64,000 bases of DNA from NCBI GenBank assembly GCA_001704765.1, contig MBFK01000150.1, forward strand, positions 70,969 to 134,968, given 5' to 3'. The notes beneath the pieces were generated by a model. The model saw only the letters and a program-made list of their open reading frames with translations, was not told where the DNA came from and did no database searches. How positions within the stretch are numbered: the stretch's first letter is position 1; every line of letters starts with the position of its first letter. Shown here piece by piece: positions 37,809-47,206 of the stretch. Origin of the DNA: Sinorhizobium shofinae. GTDB taxonomy: Bacteria; Pseudomonadota; Alphaproteobacteria; Rhizobiales; Rhizobiaceae. The translations under genes were made by a program, and so were the position numbers.

Positions 37809-38420
37809 TCATGCAACCGGATCCGACGCCAGCGCACCGACGGCGGCGCGGGCGCGTTCGAGAAACTCGTCCTTCTCTTCCCCCGCCCGTCTCAAGAGCG
37901 GCGCGCCGAAGCGAACCGTGCAGCTAATCGGAACCGGCAGGAAGGTTCCCTTCGGGAAGGCGCGCGAGGGATTGTCCAGATAGGTCGGGATCAGCTCGAC
38001 CTCCGGGAATTCCTGCGACAGCCAGTAGAGACCGCTCTTGAATGGCCCCGGCAGACGCTCATTGCCGCGCGTGCCCTCGGGAAAGAGAACGAGCGACTCG
38101 CCTTCGGCGAGCACGCCGCGCAAGGGGGCGAGCGCCGCTCCGGGCGGACCCTGCGTGGCGCGATCCACGAGCACGGCATTCAACACCTTCAGCGCGATGT
38201 GGCGCCGGACCTTCCCCTTGCCCCAATAGTCTGCGGCAGCGATCGGATGGGTTGAGCCACGCAGCAGCCGCGGCAAGGCCGACCAGATCAGTAGCGTGTC
38301 GAGATGGCTGGCGTGATTGGCAAAATAGATGCGTTGGCGCGTATCCGGCGAAGCACCGATCCAGTGCGCCTGCCCGCCGACGATGAACCGCGTGAGGCCA
38401 ATCAGCACCAGATCGATCAC
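37809..38420 (-). CDS. 1-acyl-glycerol-3-phosphate acyltransferase (PlsC-like)
   Basis: 203 residues; acyl transfer to a lysophospholipid or related acceptor. The HX4D motif is NHASHLDTLL and the second motif is FPEGTRG. The start is taken as GTG at 38420, overlapping the upstream stop (GTGA) with GGGAG before it; longer readings to 38504 run through the neighbouring gene. Only seven bases separate it from the cytidylyltransferase ATG. The tight spacing argues for one lipid-building unit. Confidence 0.89.
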   Translation of the reverse strand: MIDLVLIGLTRFIVGGQAHWIGASPDTRQRIYFANHASHLDTLLIWSALPRLLRGSTHPIAAADYWGKGKVRRHIALKVLNAVLVDRATQGPPGAALAPLRGVLAEGESLVLFPEGTRGNERLPGPFKSGLYWLSQEFPEVELIPTYLDNPSRAFPKGTFLPVPISCTVRFGAPLLRRAGEEKDEFLERARAAVGALASDPVA

Positions 38421-39082
38421 GGCTTTGCGGCTCCCGGGATGCGTGAGACGATTGCCCGGATGCGGGTCCAGCAGGTGAGCAGCGCCCCGGCCAGGGTGAT
38501 CCACCCGGTGGTATAAAGCACGAAGCGCTCCGTCGTCAGCAAGGCTTCGCCGAGCGCCAGGACGCAGGCAAGGCTCATCAGCGCCATGCGATGCTGCTTG
38601 GCCATGGGACCGCGAAAGTCCTGGCCCTGACCGAGCGATCCGCCGAAAACGCGCACATAGGCCGTCAGGGCCGCGGCAAGCGCACCCGCCCAGCCGAGCC
38701 AGCCGGCGCCGGCGGCGTAGCCGAGCGCCACGATCAGGAGCGTGTCAGCGACGCGATCGGGAAACTCGTTGTAGAGCGCGCCGACGGGCGAGCCGCGGCC
38801 GCCCTCGACCGCCACCATGCCATCAAGCAGATTGCAGAGAAGCCGCAATTGGATACCGGCGACAGCGACGAGATAAAGCAGGGGCCAGCGCGTCGCCCAG
38901 AAGAGGGCAGCAGCGCCGATCGCGGCGAAGCCGACGCTCAGCAGCGAAATCTCATTCGGCGTGATCGGCGTCTTGAGGAGCAACGCCGTCAAGCGACGTG
39001 CGAAGCCGCTGTCGCGCGCCGCAATAGGGCGCCGATCCGCGCCCAGCCTGTCGGGCTCTCCGCCATCCGGAGCGACACTCAT
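38417..39082 (-). CDS. CDP-alcohol phosphatidyltransferase-like protein with altered motif
   Basis: 221 residues with five or so membrane helices. The family motif (D..DG..AR, then G...D...D) appears here as NLLDGMVAVEGGRGSPVGALYNEFPDR, around residues 82-108. The first Asp is Asn, the Arg after Ala is Val, and the third Asp is Asn; the second Asp, Gly and last Asp remain. Activity may be changed or use another substrate. The ATG at 39082 (MSVAPDGG) is chosen; upstream frame passes through the kdpE remnant. It leads the lipid cluster. Confidence 0.82.
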   Translation of the reverse strand: MSVAPDGGEPDRLGADRRPIAARDSGFARRLTALLLKTPITPNEISLLSVGFAAIGAAALFWATRWPLLYLVAVAGIQLRLLCNLLDGMVAVEGGRGSPVGALYNEFPDRVADTLLIVALGYAAGAGWLGWAGALAAALTAYVRVFGGSLGQGQDFRGPMAKQHRMALMSLACVLALGEALLTTERFVLYTTGWITLAGALLTCWTRIRAIVSRIPGAAKP

Positions 39083-39167
39083 CTTTGTGGACCCAGCCCC
39101 TACAAATTTATGATTGCAGTCTGTCTTAAAACAACTCAGCGACAAAGGCCATATGGCGGCGCTTGCC

Positions 39168-39275
39168 TCAGCCTTCGTCGCCGCGGAAACGGCAAGCGAC
39201 GCCCGCGCCGAGCGGCGGAGGAACCCGCTGGGTCTGCGGCTCATCGTCGACCACCAGAATACGCTCTGCCGTCAT
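39168..39275 (-). pseudogene. kdpE: Remnant of KdpE response regulator (5' end only)
   Basis: It starts with an ATG overlapping the kdpD stop (ATGA), as kdpE usually does. It reads MTAERILVVDDEPQTQR, the normal KdpE opening with the acidic pocket DDE, then shifts frame: the reading continues VPPPLGAG to a stop at 39168, whereas one base later the sequence gives FLRRSARAS, the expected continuation. No further receiver or DNA-binding sequence follows; the lipid gene begins at 39082. A 35-residue peptide could still be translated. Confidence 0.85.
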
Positions 39276-41968
39276 CTACGTTCCTTCTCGGAGGCCTCCG
39301 CTTCGGCCGCCGGGAAGCGCATGGAAATACGCGTCCCGCGGCGCCGCAGCGCCGGGCTCTCCGCCTTGATCCGCCCGCCCATCGCCTCGACGAAGCCCTT
39401 GCTGATCGAAAGGCCGAGGCCGGTGCCGAGCGAGCGGCCGTCTGGCTTTCCCTTGCGGAAGAATTTGTCGAATACATGCTCGAGATCGGCGGGCGCGATG
39501 CCCTTGCCGAGGTCCGTCACGGACAGCACGACCTCGTCGCCCTCCCGTCGGGCATAGATGCTGACGGGTTCGTCGCCTCCGAACCGGTCGGCATTGTCGA
39601 GCAGATTGAAGAGGACCTGCCCGAGCAAGACGCTGTCGCCGCGCATCAACGGCAGGTCTGTGGCGATGCTGGTTTCGAAAACGCGGCCGGGAAAGTATTT
39701 CCGCGCCCGTTCAACGGCGGCATGAACCACATCCGCCACCTCGACCCAATCGCGCCTGGCATTGATCGCCCCCGCCTCGATCCGGGTCATGTCGAGCAGG
39801 TTGGCAACGAAGCGGGTCAGACGGTCGCTTTCCTCCTCGATCGAGTTGAGAAGATTCTCCTGGCTTTCCCCCGGCATTCGTTCGCCAAGCTGGCGGATGC
39901 TCGTCACCGCGCCGGTGATCGTCGCCAACGGGGTCGTGAGATCGTGGGAAAGCGACGAAAGCAGGGCGGCGCGGAATTTCTCGCCTTCGAGCTGAGCGGC
40001 CTGATTGAGGATTTCACGCGACAGCCGCGCGCGGTCGACGGCGATCGCGGTCTGGTCGAGGATCGCGGCAAGGGCTCGTTCCTCGTTGATCTCGAGGGGC
40101 CTGTCCTCCTGCAGGAAGCCGCACACGCCAACGACACCATGTGGGCTCGTGAGCGGCCTGAACTGAAACGGGCTGTTCGGCAGCGTGTCGGTATCATTGC
40201 CGGCCGCCTCCTTCTTCTCGAAAGCCCAGCGCGCCGCCATCATGTCGCTGACGGTGAGTTCAGTGTCCGGCGGCCAGGCCACCCTCAAGGCGATATCACC
40301 GTCTTCCGGCAGCAATAGCACGGCGTTGCGCCTCAGCGTCGATTGCATCTGGGTGACGGCCGCCCACAGCACGTCTTCGGCATTGGCTGTGCCGGAAAGC
40401 TTGCGGGAAAAGTCATAGAGTGCCTGCGTCGCCGTCGCTCGACCCCTTGCAGTCTTCGCCTGTTCGCGAATGCGCGAGGCAAGGCCGCCGGCCAGCGCCG
40501 CGGCCGCCAGGAAAACGAAAAGTGCGAAAACCTCGTGCGGCTCGGCCACGGTGAACGTGCCGACTGGCTCGATGAAGAAAAAATTGTAGACGATAACGGA
40601 CAACAGCGCGGCCGCCAGAGCCGCGAGGTAGCCGGCGTAAACCGCCGAGGCGAGCACCGCGAGCAGATAGAGAAGCGAAATATTCTGCAGGATGATGAAG
40701 TGCTCGATCAGCACGCCAAGCACCGTCGCCAGCCCGACGGTGCCACCGGCTATGCCGAGCGCTCGGCCCAATCCCTCCGGCAGCAGCAGCTTGCTTCTCC
40801 GCCTCGGCTTCGCGGCCGGCTCGATCTTGTCGGTGACGAGGTGAATGCCGATACCCGACACGCGCTTGGCCAGCGCGTCGGGCAAGGAGGCGCGAAACAG
40901 GCTAAGCGGGAACCAGTGGCGCCGCGTGCCGATGACGATCTGCGTCGCATTCTCGCGCCTTGCAAGCTTCAGGATCTCCTCGACAAAATCGCTGCCGACG
41001 ATGCGACGTGTCTCGGCGCCCAAATGCTCGGCAAGTCGGAAGATCTCGTCGAGCTGCCGCATCGCCTCGCCATCGCCTGGCTCGCGATCCGCACGCTCGA
41101 TGGAAACGACGATCCAGTCGGCGTTGAGGCCCGAAGCAAGCCGGCTTGCCGTTCTCACCACCTTTTCCGACAGCGGGTCCGGTCCGACGCAGACGAGAAG
41201 CCTTTCGCCGGCCGGCCAGGGGCCTTCTATGGCGTTCTGCTTGAGGTAGTCGACCATCTGGTCGTCGACCCGGTCGGCGGTGCGCCGGAGCGCCAGCTCG
41301 CGCAGCGCCGTCAGGTTGCCGAGCCGGAAGAAACGGTCCACGGCCCGCTTGGCATTGTCGGGCAGGTAGACCTTGCCTTCGTTCAGTCGGTCGATCAGTT
41401 CCGCCGGCGGCAGGTCCACCAGAAGGACGTCGTCCGCCCGGTTCAGGACCGTGTCGGGAACGCGCTCGCGCACGGGCACGCCGGCAATCTTTGCGACGAC
41501 GTCGGACAGGCTTTCGAGGTGTTGGATGTTGAGCGCCGTCCAGACATCGATGCCGGCGTCCACCAGTTCCTCGATGTCCTGGTAGCGCTTGGGATGACGG
41601 CTTTCGCCGAGATTGGTATGGGCGAGTTCATCGACGACGATGATCCGCGGACGGCGCGCCAATGCGGCGTCGAGATCGAATTCGTGGAGCGTGCGACCGC
41701 TGTGCGCCACTTCGCGGCGCGGCAAGACCTCCAGCCCTTCGAGTAGAGCCGCGGTTTCGCTGCGCCCATGGGTCTCGACAAGTCCGATGACGATGTCGGC
41801 GCCCTCTTCCTTAAGGCGTTGCGCCCGCGTCAGCATGGCGTAGGTCTTGCCGACCCCGGGCGCGGCGCCTAGGAACACCGTCAGCTTCCCTCTCCCGCCC
41901 TGTTCGGCCAGCGCCAGCAGGGCATCGGGATCGGGGCGGCTTGCCAGGTCGCGATCAATCTCGGGCAT
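39272..41968 (-). CDS. kdpD: Sensor histidine kinase KdpD
   Basis: 898 residues, full length. The N-terminal KdpD domain has Walker A GAAPGVGKT at 34-42 and DELAHTN; a USP-like domain follows; four membrane helices lie near 400-500 (GTVGLATVLGVLIEHFIILQN, ALLSVIVYNFFF, VFALFVFLAAAALAGGLA); then a GAF-like region and the kinase core with His675 (SLSHDLTTPLATI), FNLLDNADRFGG and GTGLGLSISKGF. It senses potassium limitation in intact systems. Here kdpA and kdpB are absent, kdpC is reduced to its tail and kdpE to its head, so it is an orphan kinase. Confidence 0.93.
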   Translation of the reverse strand: MPEIDRDLASRPDPDALLALAEQGGRGKLTVFLGAAPGVGKTYAMLTRAQRLKEEGADIVIGLVETHGRSETAALLEGLEVLPRREVAHSGRTLHEFDLDAALARRPRIIVVDELAHTNLGESRHPKRYQDIEELVDAGIDVWTALNIQHLESLSDVVAKIAGVPVRERVPDTVLNRADDVLLVDLPPAELIDRLNEGKVYLPDNAKRAVDRFFRLGNLTALRELALRRTADRVDDQMVDYLKQNAIEGPWPAGERLLVCVGPDPLSEKVVRTASRLASGLNADWIVVSIERADREPGDGEAMRQLDEIFRLAEHLGAETRRIVGSDFVEEILKLARRENATQIVIGTRRHWFPLSLFRASLPDALAKRVSGIGIHLVTDKIEPAAKPRRRSKLLLPEGLGRALGIAGGTVGLATVLGVLIEHFIILQNISLLYLLAVLASAVYAGYLAALAAALLSVIVYNFFFIEPVGTFTVAEPHEVFALFVFLAAAALAGGLASRIREQAKTARGRATATQALYDFSRKLSGTANAEDVLWAAVTQMQSTLRRNAVLLLPEDGDIALRVAWPPDTELTVSDMMAARWAFEKKEAAGNDTDTLPNSPFQFRPLTSPHGVVGVCGFLQEDRPLEINEERALAAILDQTAIAVDRARLSREILNQAAQLEGEKFRAALLSSLSHDLTTPLATITGAVTSIRQLGERMPGESQENLLNSIEEESDRLTRFVANLLDMTRIEAGAINARRDWVEVADVVHAAVERARKYFPGRVFETSIATDLPLMRGDSVLLGQVLFNLLDNADRFGGDEPVSIYARREGDEVVLSVTDLGKGIAPADLEHVFDKFFRKGKPDGRSLGTGLGLSISKGFVEAMGGRIKAESPALRRRGTRISMRFPAAEAEASEKERR

Positions 41969-41986
41969 GCAATGTCTCGAACTCGG

Positions 41987-42094
41987 TCAGGTCCTTAGGG
42001 CATCCAAGGCAAGGTTCACTTCTAGCACAGTGACGCGCGGCCCGCCTATGACCCCGAAGTGGCGACCTTGCGACCGGCCCGCAGGTTTGCCAGT
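41987..42094 (-). pseudogene. kdpC: Remnant of KdpC (3' end only)
   Basis: In the 127-base gap upstream of kdpD, the minus strand reads RSQGRHFGVIGGPRVTVLEV then NLALDALRT and a stop. This closely matches the C-terminus of KdpC (GRxFGxLGEPRVNVLxLNLALD). No start codon or preceding KdpC sequence is present; the AI-2E transporter gene ends at 42096. KdpC would normally be directly before kdpD, as seen here. Confidence 0.88.
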
Positions 42095-42095
42095 C

Positions 42096-43271
42096 CTATT
42101 TCGCGGCGATGTCGACCCGGGAGATCGGCTTTGCCGTCGGTTCCGGTTGGTTCGTTACCTCGTGCATCCACTCCCGCCAGATCGCGACGAGCAGCGCCAT
42201 CAGCACCGGGCCGACGAAAAGGCCAAGGAAGCCCATCGTCTTGACGCCGCCGACGAGGCCGAAAAAGGTCGGCAGGAAGGGCAGCTTGATCGGGCCGCCG
42301 ACGAGCCTCGGACGTAGCGTCTTGTCGACGATGAAGAGTTCCGTCGTTCCCCAGGCGAAGAGCGCGACGCCTTGCAAGAGCGAGCCGCTCGCCACCAGAT
42401 AGATCGATACAAGGGTGAAGCAGAGCGGTGCGCCGCCCGGAATGAGCGCCATCAGCCCAGTGATGATGCCGAGCGTCACCGGCGAGGGCACGCCGGCCAG
42501 CCAGTAGGCGACGCCGAGGACGATGCCTTCGCCGATCGCAATGATGCCCATGCCGGTCACGGTCGAGCTGATGGTCAGCGGCACGACGCGCGACAGTCGC
42601 TCCCAGCGCATCGGGAAAATCTGCTCGCCGAGGCGATCGAGCTGCTTCGAGAAGGCGTGGCCGTCACGATAGACGAAGAACAGCGTGATCAGCATGAAGA
42701 GCAGCGTCAGGAAGGACTGGAAGGCAGAGGCGCCGATCACCAGGACGCCGCGGTAGATGTTGCCGATATTGGAGCCGCTGACGAGCTGGACCAGTTCGCC
42801 AAGCGCCCCCGGATGCCCGACATATTTCACCCATTGCTGACCAAGCCAGGCGCCGGCCACCGGGATGGTCGTCAGCCAGGCCGGGACCGGCGCTCCATTG
42901 ACGTTGGTTTCCACCGCCCAGACGAGCCAGTCGCGCACCTCGTCCACCGCATAGGCCGCGGCGATCGAGATGGGCACGACGATAAAGGCGATAACGGAGA
43001 TGATGGCAATGGTCGCCGCCAAGGTGCGATTGCCGTTCAGGGCCTGAAGCAGCCGACGGTAGATCGGCCAGCTCGCAAAGCCGATCACGACGGCGGCAAG
43101 CACCGGCACGACGAAGCCATGGAAGAAATAGACGCCGGCGATGAGGACGAGGACGAGCAGCCAGCGGGCCGCCGAGATCGGCAGCACAAGGGCCGAGCGC
43201 GAATGGGCAGGCTGCCCGAAGAGCCGCGGCTCCATCGGGGGATTTTCTCGCTCACGATTGCCCAATTGCAC
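42096..43271 (-). CDS. AI-2E family transporter
   Basis: 391 residues from GTG 43271, with seven to eight membrane helices in the AI-2E/TqsA (PerM) pattern: GVYFFHGFVVPVLAAVVIGFASWPIYRRL, TLLFMLITLFFVYRDG and LGIITGLMALIPGGAPLCFTLVSIYL. The family exports autoinducer-2 in E. coli, but most members have unproven substrates. GGAGGACTACAG precedes the GTG; an internal ATG at 43235 is the alternative. It now lies where kdpABC would be expected. Confidence 0.88.
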   Translation of the reverse strand: MQLGNRERENPPMEPRLFGQPAHSRSALVLPISAARWLLVLVLIAGVYFFHGFVVPVLAAVVIGFASWPIYRRLLQALNGNRTLAATIAIISVIAFIVVPISIAAAYAVDEVRDWLVWAVETNVNGAPVPAWLTTIPVAGAWLGQQWVKYVGHPGALGELVQLVSGSNIGNIYRGVLVIGASAFQSFLTLLFMLITLFFVYRDGHAFSKQLDRLGEQIFPMRWERLSRVVPLTISSTVTGMGIIAIGEGIVLGVAYWLAGVPSPVTLGIITGLMALIPGGAPLCFTLVSIYLVASGSLLQGVALFAWGTTELFIVDKTLRPRLVGGPIKLPFLPTFFGLVGGVKTMGFLGLFVGPVLMALLVAIWREWMHEVTNQPEPTAKPISRVDIAAK

Positions 43272-43542
43272 CTGTAGTCCTCCGTCTTTCAAGAACCTTA
43301 CAACAATCCCGCAGCCTTGCCAGCCCGTCTCCTGCCTCGATGCGAGCTTTCGGCATAAGGAAGGTCGCGTCTCCCAAATCATCGCGATGATCAGGGATCA
43401 ATTCACAATTGCCGTGATCGTCTTTCGAGGCGCGTGCTTGTGGCTTAACTACCGGGTGTAGCGGACGGACGTGACAGGGAGATTTAGATGCGCTTGAGGA
43501 TCCTGCCGGCAAAATCCGCCACCCGCATCTGCGTCCGCGTTA

Positions 43543-43564
43543 TTGACGTTTACGTCAAAGTTAT
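43543..43564 (+). promoter_or_regulatory. Operator-like half-conserved palindrome (site 3) and promoter
   Basis: TTGACGTTTACG is identical to the start of the fad-operon operator. The right half is degenerate (GTCAAAGTTAT), though TTGACG/CGTCAA also forms a tighter palindrome. TATAAT follows at 43564-43569. It lies 124 bases before the acyl-CoA ligase start. Confidence 0.65.
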
Positions 43565-43688
43565 ATAATCCCGATTAGTGCTTGAAGAGACGCTGGAAAA
43601 GCAGCATCTTCGATCGGGAGGGAAGATCGGGAGGGATTTTTCTTCGCCGTGAGCAAGGCCGTTCGTTGCCACCAGAGGGAGAGAGATC

Positions 43689-45389
43689 ATGGCGGAAACA
43701 AGCATGCGACAGGCGGGTTCCGGCGCAGAAAAAAACTGGGTCAAGTCCTATCCGCCGGGCGTGCCCGCCGAAATCGGGCCACTCCCCTACCGATCGCTCG
43801 GCGAGTTCTTCGATCATGCGGTGGCACAGCACTCCTGGCGCCCCGCCTTCACCTGCATGGGAAAGTCGCTGACCTTCGCCGATCTCAATGTCTGTTCGGG
43901 TCGAATCGGCGCCTGGCTGCAGTCGCTGGGTCTGGCGAGAGGCGATCGCGTCGCCGTGATGATGCCGAACATCCTGCAGAACCCGGTGATCGTCTATGGC
44001 ATCCTCAGGGCCGGCTACACGGTCGTGAATGTCAACCCCCTCTACACGCCTCGCGAGCTCGAACACCAGCTGGTCGATGCCGGCGCCAAGGCGATCTTCG
44101 TCCTCGAGAACTTCGCTCATACAGTCGAGCAGGTCGTCGCCCGGACCAAGGTCAAGCATGTGGTGGTCGCGACAATGGGCGACATGCTCGGGGTGAAGGG
44201 CCTCGTCGTCAACCTCGTCGTGCGCCGCGTGAAGAAGCTCGTTCCCGCATGGTCGCTCCCGGGACACCTCTCCTTCCGGGCGGTTGTTGCCAAGGGCGAG
44301 AATTTCACGCTTGCGAAACCCAATGTCGGGCCCAGCGATGTCGCCTTCCTGCAATATACCGGCGGCACGACCGGCGTTTCCAAGGGCGCCACCCTCACGC
44401 ATGCCAATCTTCTGTCCAACATGGCCCAGATGGAGCTCTGGCTGAATACGGCCTTCCTGCGCAAGCCGCGCCCGGAAAACCTCATCTTCATTTGCGCCTT
44501 GCCGCTCTATCACATCTTCGCACTGACGGTGAACTCGCTGATGGGGCTCGCGACCGGCGGCAACAACATCCTGATCCCCAATCCGCGCGACATTCCCGCC
44601 TTCGTCCAGGAGTTGGGCAAGTACAAGACCAACATCTTCCCCGGGCTCAATACGCTGTTCAACGCGCTGATGAACAATCCGGAGTTTCAGAAACTCGATT
44701 TCTCCTCGCTGATCCTGACATTCGGCGGCGGCATGGCGGTGCAGCGACCGGTCGCAGAGCGCTGGCTCTCGATGACGCACTGCCCGATCCATGAAGGCTA
44801 TGGGCTCTCGGAAACCTCTCCGGTCGCCACCGCCAACCGGCTCGATACGGACGAGTTCACCGGCACGATCGGCATGCCGCTCCCTTCGACCGAGGTCGAA
44901 ATCCGCGACGAAAACGGCAATACGCTGCCGACCGGCGAAATCGGCGAGATCTGCATCCGGGGCCCGCAGGTCATGGCCGGCTATTGGCAACGGCCCGACG
45001 AGACGGCGAAGGCGATTTCGCCGGATGGTTTCTTCCGCACGGGCGACATTGGCTTCATGAACGCCGCGGGACTGACGAAGATCGTCGACCGCAAGAAGGA
45101 CATGATCCTCGTTTCCGGCTTCAACGTCTTCCCGAACGAGATCGAAGAGGTTGTGGCAACCCACCCGGGCATCCTGGAATGCGCCGCCATCGGCGTCGCC
45201 GATCCGCATTCCGGCGAGGCGGTCAAACTCTTCGTCGTGCGCAAGGATCCGAACCTCACGGAAGAGGACGTAAAACGCCACTGCGCCGAAAACCTCACCA
45301 ACTACAAGCGGCCGAAACAGGTGGAGTTCCGCAACGAACTGCCGAAATCCAATGTCGGCAAGATCCTGCGCAAGGACCTGCGCGGCTAG
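43689..45389 (+). CDS. fadD: Long-chain fatty-acid-CoA ligase
   Basis: 566 residues; activates fatty acids with ATP and CoA. The AMP-binding motif is YTGGTTGVSKGATLTH (from about residue 222), followed by GYGLSETSPV and the fatty-acyl signature GDIGFMNAAGLTKIVDRKKDMILVSGFNVFPNEIE. Length is that of bacterial FadD. GGGAGAGAGATC precedes the ATG. The upstream operator links it to the fad operon at 4.6 kb. A hairpin terminator follows. Confidence 0.94.
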   Translation: MAETSMRQAGSGAEKNWVKSYPPGVPAEIGPLPYRSLGEFFDHAVAQHSWRPAFTCMGKSLTFADLNVCSGRIGAWLQSLGLARGDRVAVMMPNILQNPVIVYGILRAGYTVVNVNPLYTPRELEHQLVDAGAKAIFVLENFAHTVEQVVARTKVKHVVVATMGDMLGVKGLVVNLVVRRVKKLVPAWSLPGHLSFRAVVAKGENFTLAKPNVGPSDVAFLQYTGGTTGVSKGATLTHANLLSNMAQMELWLNTAFLRKPRPENLIFICALPLYHIFALTVNSLMGLATGGNNILIPNPRDIPAFVQELGKYKTNIFPGLNTLFNALMNNPEFQKLDFSSLILTFGGGMAVQRPVAERWLSMTHCPIHEGYGLSETSPVATANRLDTDEFTGTIGMPLPSTEVEIRDENGNTLPTGEIGEICIRGPQVMAGYWQRPDETAKAISPDGFFRTGDIGFMNAAGLTKIVDRKKDMILVSGFNVFPNEIEEVVATHPGILECAAIGVADPHSGEAVKLFVVRKDPNLTEEDVKRHCAENLTNYKRPKQVEFRNELPKSNVGKILRKDLRG

Positions 45390-45415
45390 CCGCGCGCATC
45401 GCACCTGTCACCATC

Positions 45416-45441
45416 GAGGCCGTCCGCGGGCGGCCTTTTTT
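45416..45441 (+). terminator. fadD: Intrinsic terminator of the acyl-CoA ligase gene
   Basis: AGGCCG / CGGCCT hairpin with a GC-rich inner part, followed by a run of Ts. Confidence 0.85.
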
Positions 45442-45525
45442 CGCTGCAGTGCACACGTGCCCTTGATTTGCCACGACGAAACCGAATAGCTATCGCAGCC
45501 GATTTCCGATGCAAGGAGCCCTGCG

Positions 45526-47151
45526 ATGAAAGCGCTTGTCGAAAACCTCAAAGCCACTGCACGCGAGACCAATGCAACCGACATCCGTGCCGCCTTCGCG
45601 GCCGATCCAAACCGCTTTTCGCGCTTCAGTACGAAACTCGACGATCTCCTCTTCGACTATTCGAAATGCGCCGTGAACGACAAGATTCTCGACGGTCTCG
45701 AGGCGCTGGCGAAGGCCGCCAAGGTCGAGGAGAAGCGTGACGCCATGTTCCATGGCGACATCATCAACATCACCGAGGAACGCGCCGTCCTGCATACCGC
45801 ACTCAGGAACCGGTCGAACCGGCCGATCCTCGTCGGCGGCACGGACGTCATGCCTGACGTCAACGCTGTTCTGGACGCGATGGGCGCCTTTGCCGACGAC
45901 GTCCGTTCCGGCGCCTTGAAGGGCGCCACCGGCAAGAAGATCACCGACGTCATAAATATCGGCATCGGCGGCTCCGACCTCGGTCCGGTGATGGCGACGC
46001 TGGCGCTCGCCCCCTTCCACGACGGACCGCGGCTGCATTTCGTTTCCAATGTCGACGGCGCCCATATTGCCGATACGCTGAAGCTCCTCGACCCGGAGAC
46101 CTCGCTCTTCATCGTCGCCTCCAAGACCTTCACGACGATCGAAACGATGACGAACGCGGCGACGGCGCGCGCCTTCATCGCCGGCAAGCTCGGCGAGGCG
46201 GCGGTCGGCCACCACTTCGCGGCGGTCTCCACCGCCCTCGACAAGGTCGCCGCCTTCGGCATCGACGCCGCCCGCGTCTTTGGCTTCTGGGACTGGGTCG
46301 GCGGGCGCTACTCGATCTGGTCGGCCATCGGCCTGCCGCTGATGATTGCGATCGGCAAGGAGAATTTCGGCCGCTTCCTCGACGGGGGCCATGCGATCGA
46401 CGAGCACTTCCGCACCGCTCCGCTGCGTCAGAACATACCGATGCTGCTCGGTCTCATCGGTTTCTATCACCGCAACGTGCTCGGCTATCCGTCGCGGGCG
46501 ATCCTGCCCTATGACCAGCGCCTGGCGCGCTTCCCGGCCTATTTGCAGCAGCTCGACATGGAATCGAACGGCAAGGCCGTGGCACTCGACAGCAAGCCGG
46601 TGGAATTTGCGACTGGGCCGGTGGTCTGGGGCGAACCCGGCACCAACGGCCAGCACGCCTTCTACCAGCTTATCCACCAGGGCACTGACGTCATTCCGGC
46701 GGAATTCATGATCGCAGCGAATGGGCACGAACAGGACTTGCGCCACCAGCACCAGTTGCTGATCGCCAACTGCCTGGCGCAGTCGGAAGCCCTGATGAAG
46801 GGCCGCACGCTTGCCGAAGCCAAGGCGCAGCTCACCTCGAAGGGCACGGACGAGGCGAAGGCTGACAAGATAGCGCCGCACCGCGTCTTCGCCGGCAACC
46901 GGCCATCGCTCACGTTCGTCTACGACCAGCTCGACCCCTTCGCGCTCGGCCGCCTGATCGCGCTTTACGAGCACCGCGTTTTCGTTGAAGGCGCGCTCTT
47001 CAACATCAACTCCTTCGACCAGTGGGGCGTCGAGCTCGGCAAGGAACTGGCGACCGGCCTGCTGCCTGTCGTCGAAGGCAAGGAGAGCGCCGCAGGTCAC
47101 GATTCCTCGACGGCCGGCCTCGTTGCCGCGCTTCTAAAGGCCGCACGCTGA
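45526..47151 (+). CDS. pgi: Glucose-6-phosphate isomerase
   Basis: 541 residues; interconverts glucose-6-phosphate and fructose-6-phosphate. PGI segments: [69 protein letters not shown] and the C-terminal signature [16 protein letters not shown]. Length is normal. It converges with fructokinase; both feed fructose-6-phosphate metabolism. Confidence 0.96.
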   Translation: MKALVENLKATARETNATDIRAAFAADPNRFSRFSTKLDDLLFDYSKCAVNDKILDGLEALAKAAKVEEKRDAMFHGDIINITEERAVLHTALRNRSNRPILVGGTDVMPDVNAVLDAMGAFADDVRSGALKGATGKKITDVINIGIGGSDLGPVMATLALAPFHDGPRLHFVSNVDGAHIADTLKLLDPETSLFIVASKTFTTIETMTNAATARAFIAGKLGEAAVGHHFAAVSTALDKVAAFGIDAARVFGFWDWVGGRYSIWSAIGLPLMIAIGKENFGRFLDGGHAIDEHFRTAPLRQNIPMLLGLIGFYHRNVLGYPSRAILPYDQRLARFPAYLQQLDMESNGKAVALDSKPVEFATGPVVWGEPGTNGQHAFYQLIHQGTDVIPAEFMIAANGHEQDLRHQHQLLIANCLAQSEALMKGRTLAEAKAQLTSKGTDEAKADKIAPHRVFAGNRPSLTFVYDQLDPFALGRLIALYEHRVFVEGALFNINSFDQWGVELGKELATGLLPVVEGKESAAGHDSSTAGLVAALLKAAR

Positions 47152-47163
47152 CGGATAAGAAAA

Positions 47164-47184
47164 AGGGCGCCCAGTTGGCGCCCT
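47164..47184. terminator. Terminator hairpin between pgi and fructokinase
   Basis: AGGGCGCC-cagtt-GGCGCCCT, convergent position, 13 bases after pgi, with A-rich and CT-rich flanks suiting either strand. Confidence 0.75.
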
Positions 47185-47206
47185 CTTGCACGCGGATTTG
47201 CCGGCG

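Noticed and set aside
43575..45404. 609-codon antisense frame opposite the acyl-CoA ligase
   Set aside because: Shadow of a well-supported ligase gene.
45490..47100. 536-codon antisense frame opposite pgi
   Set aside because: Shadow of pgi; no motif.
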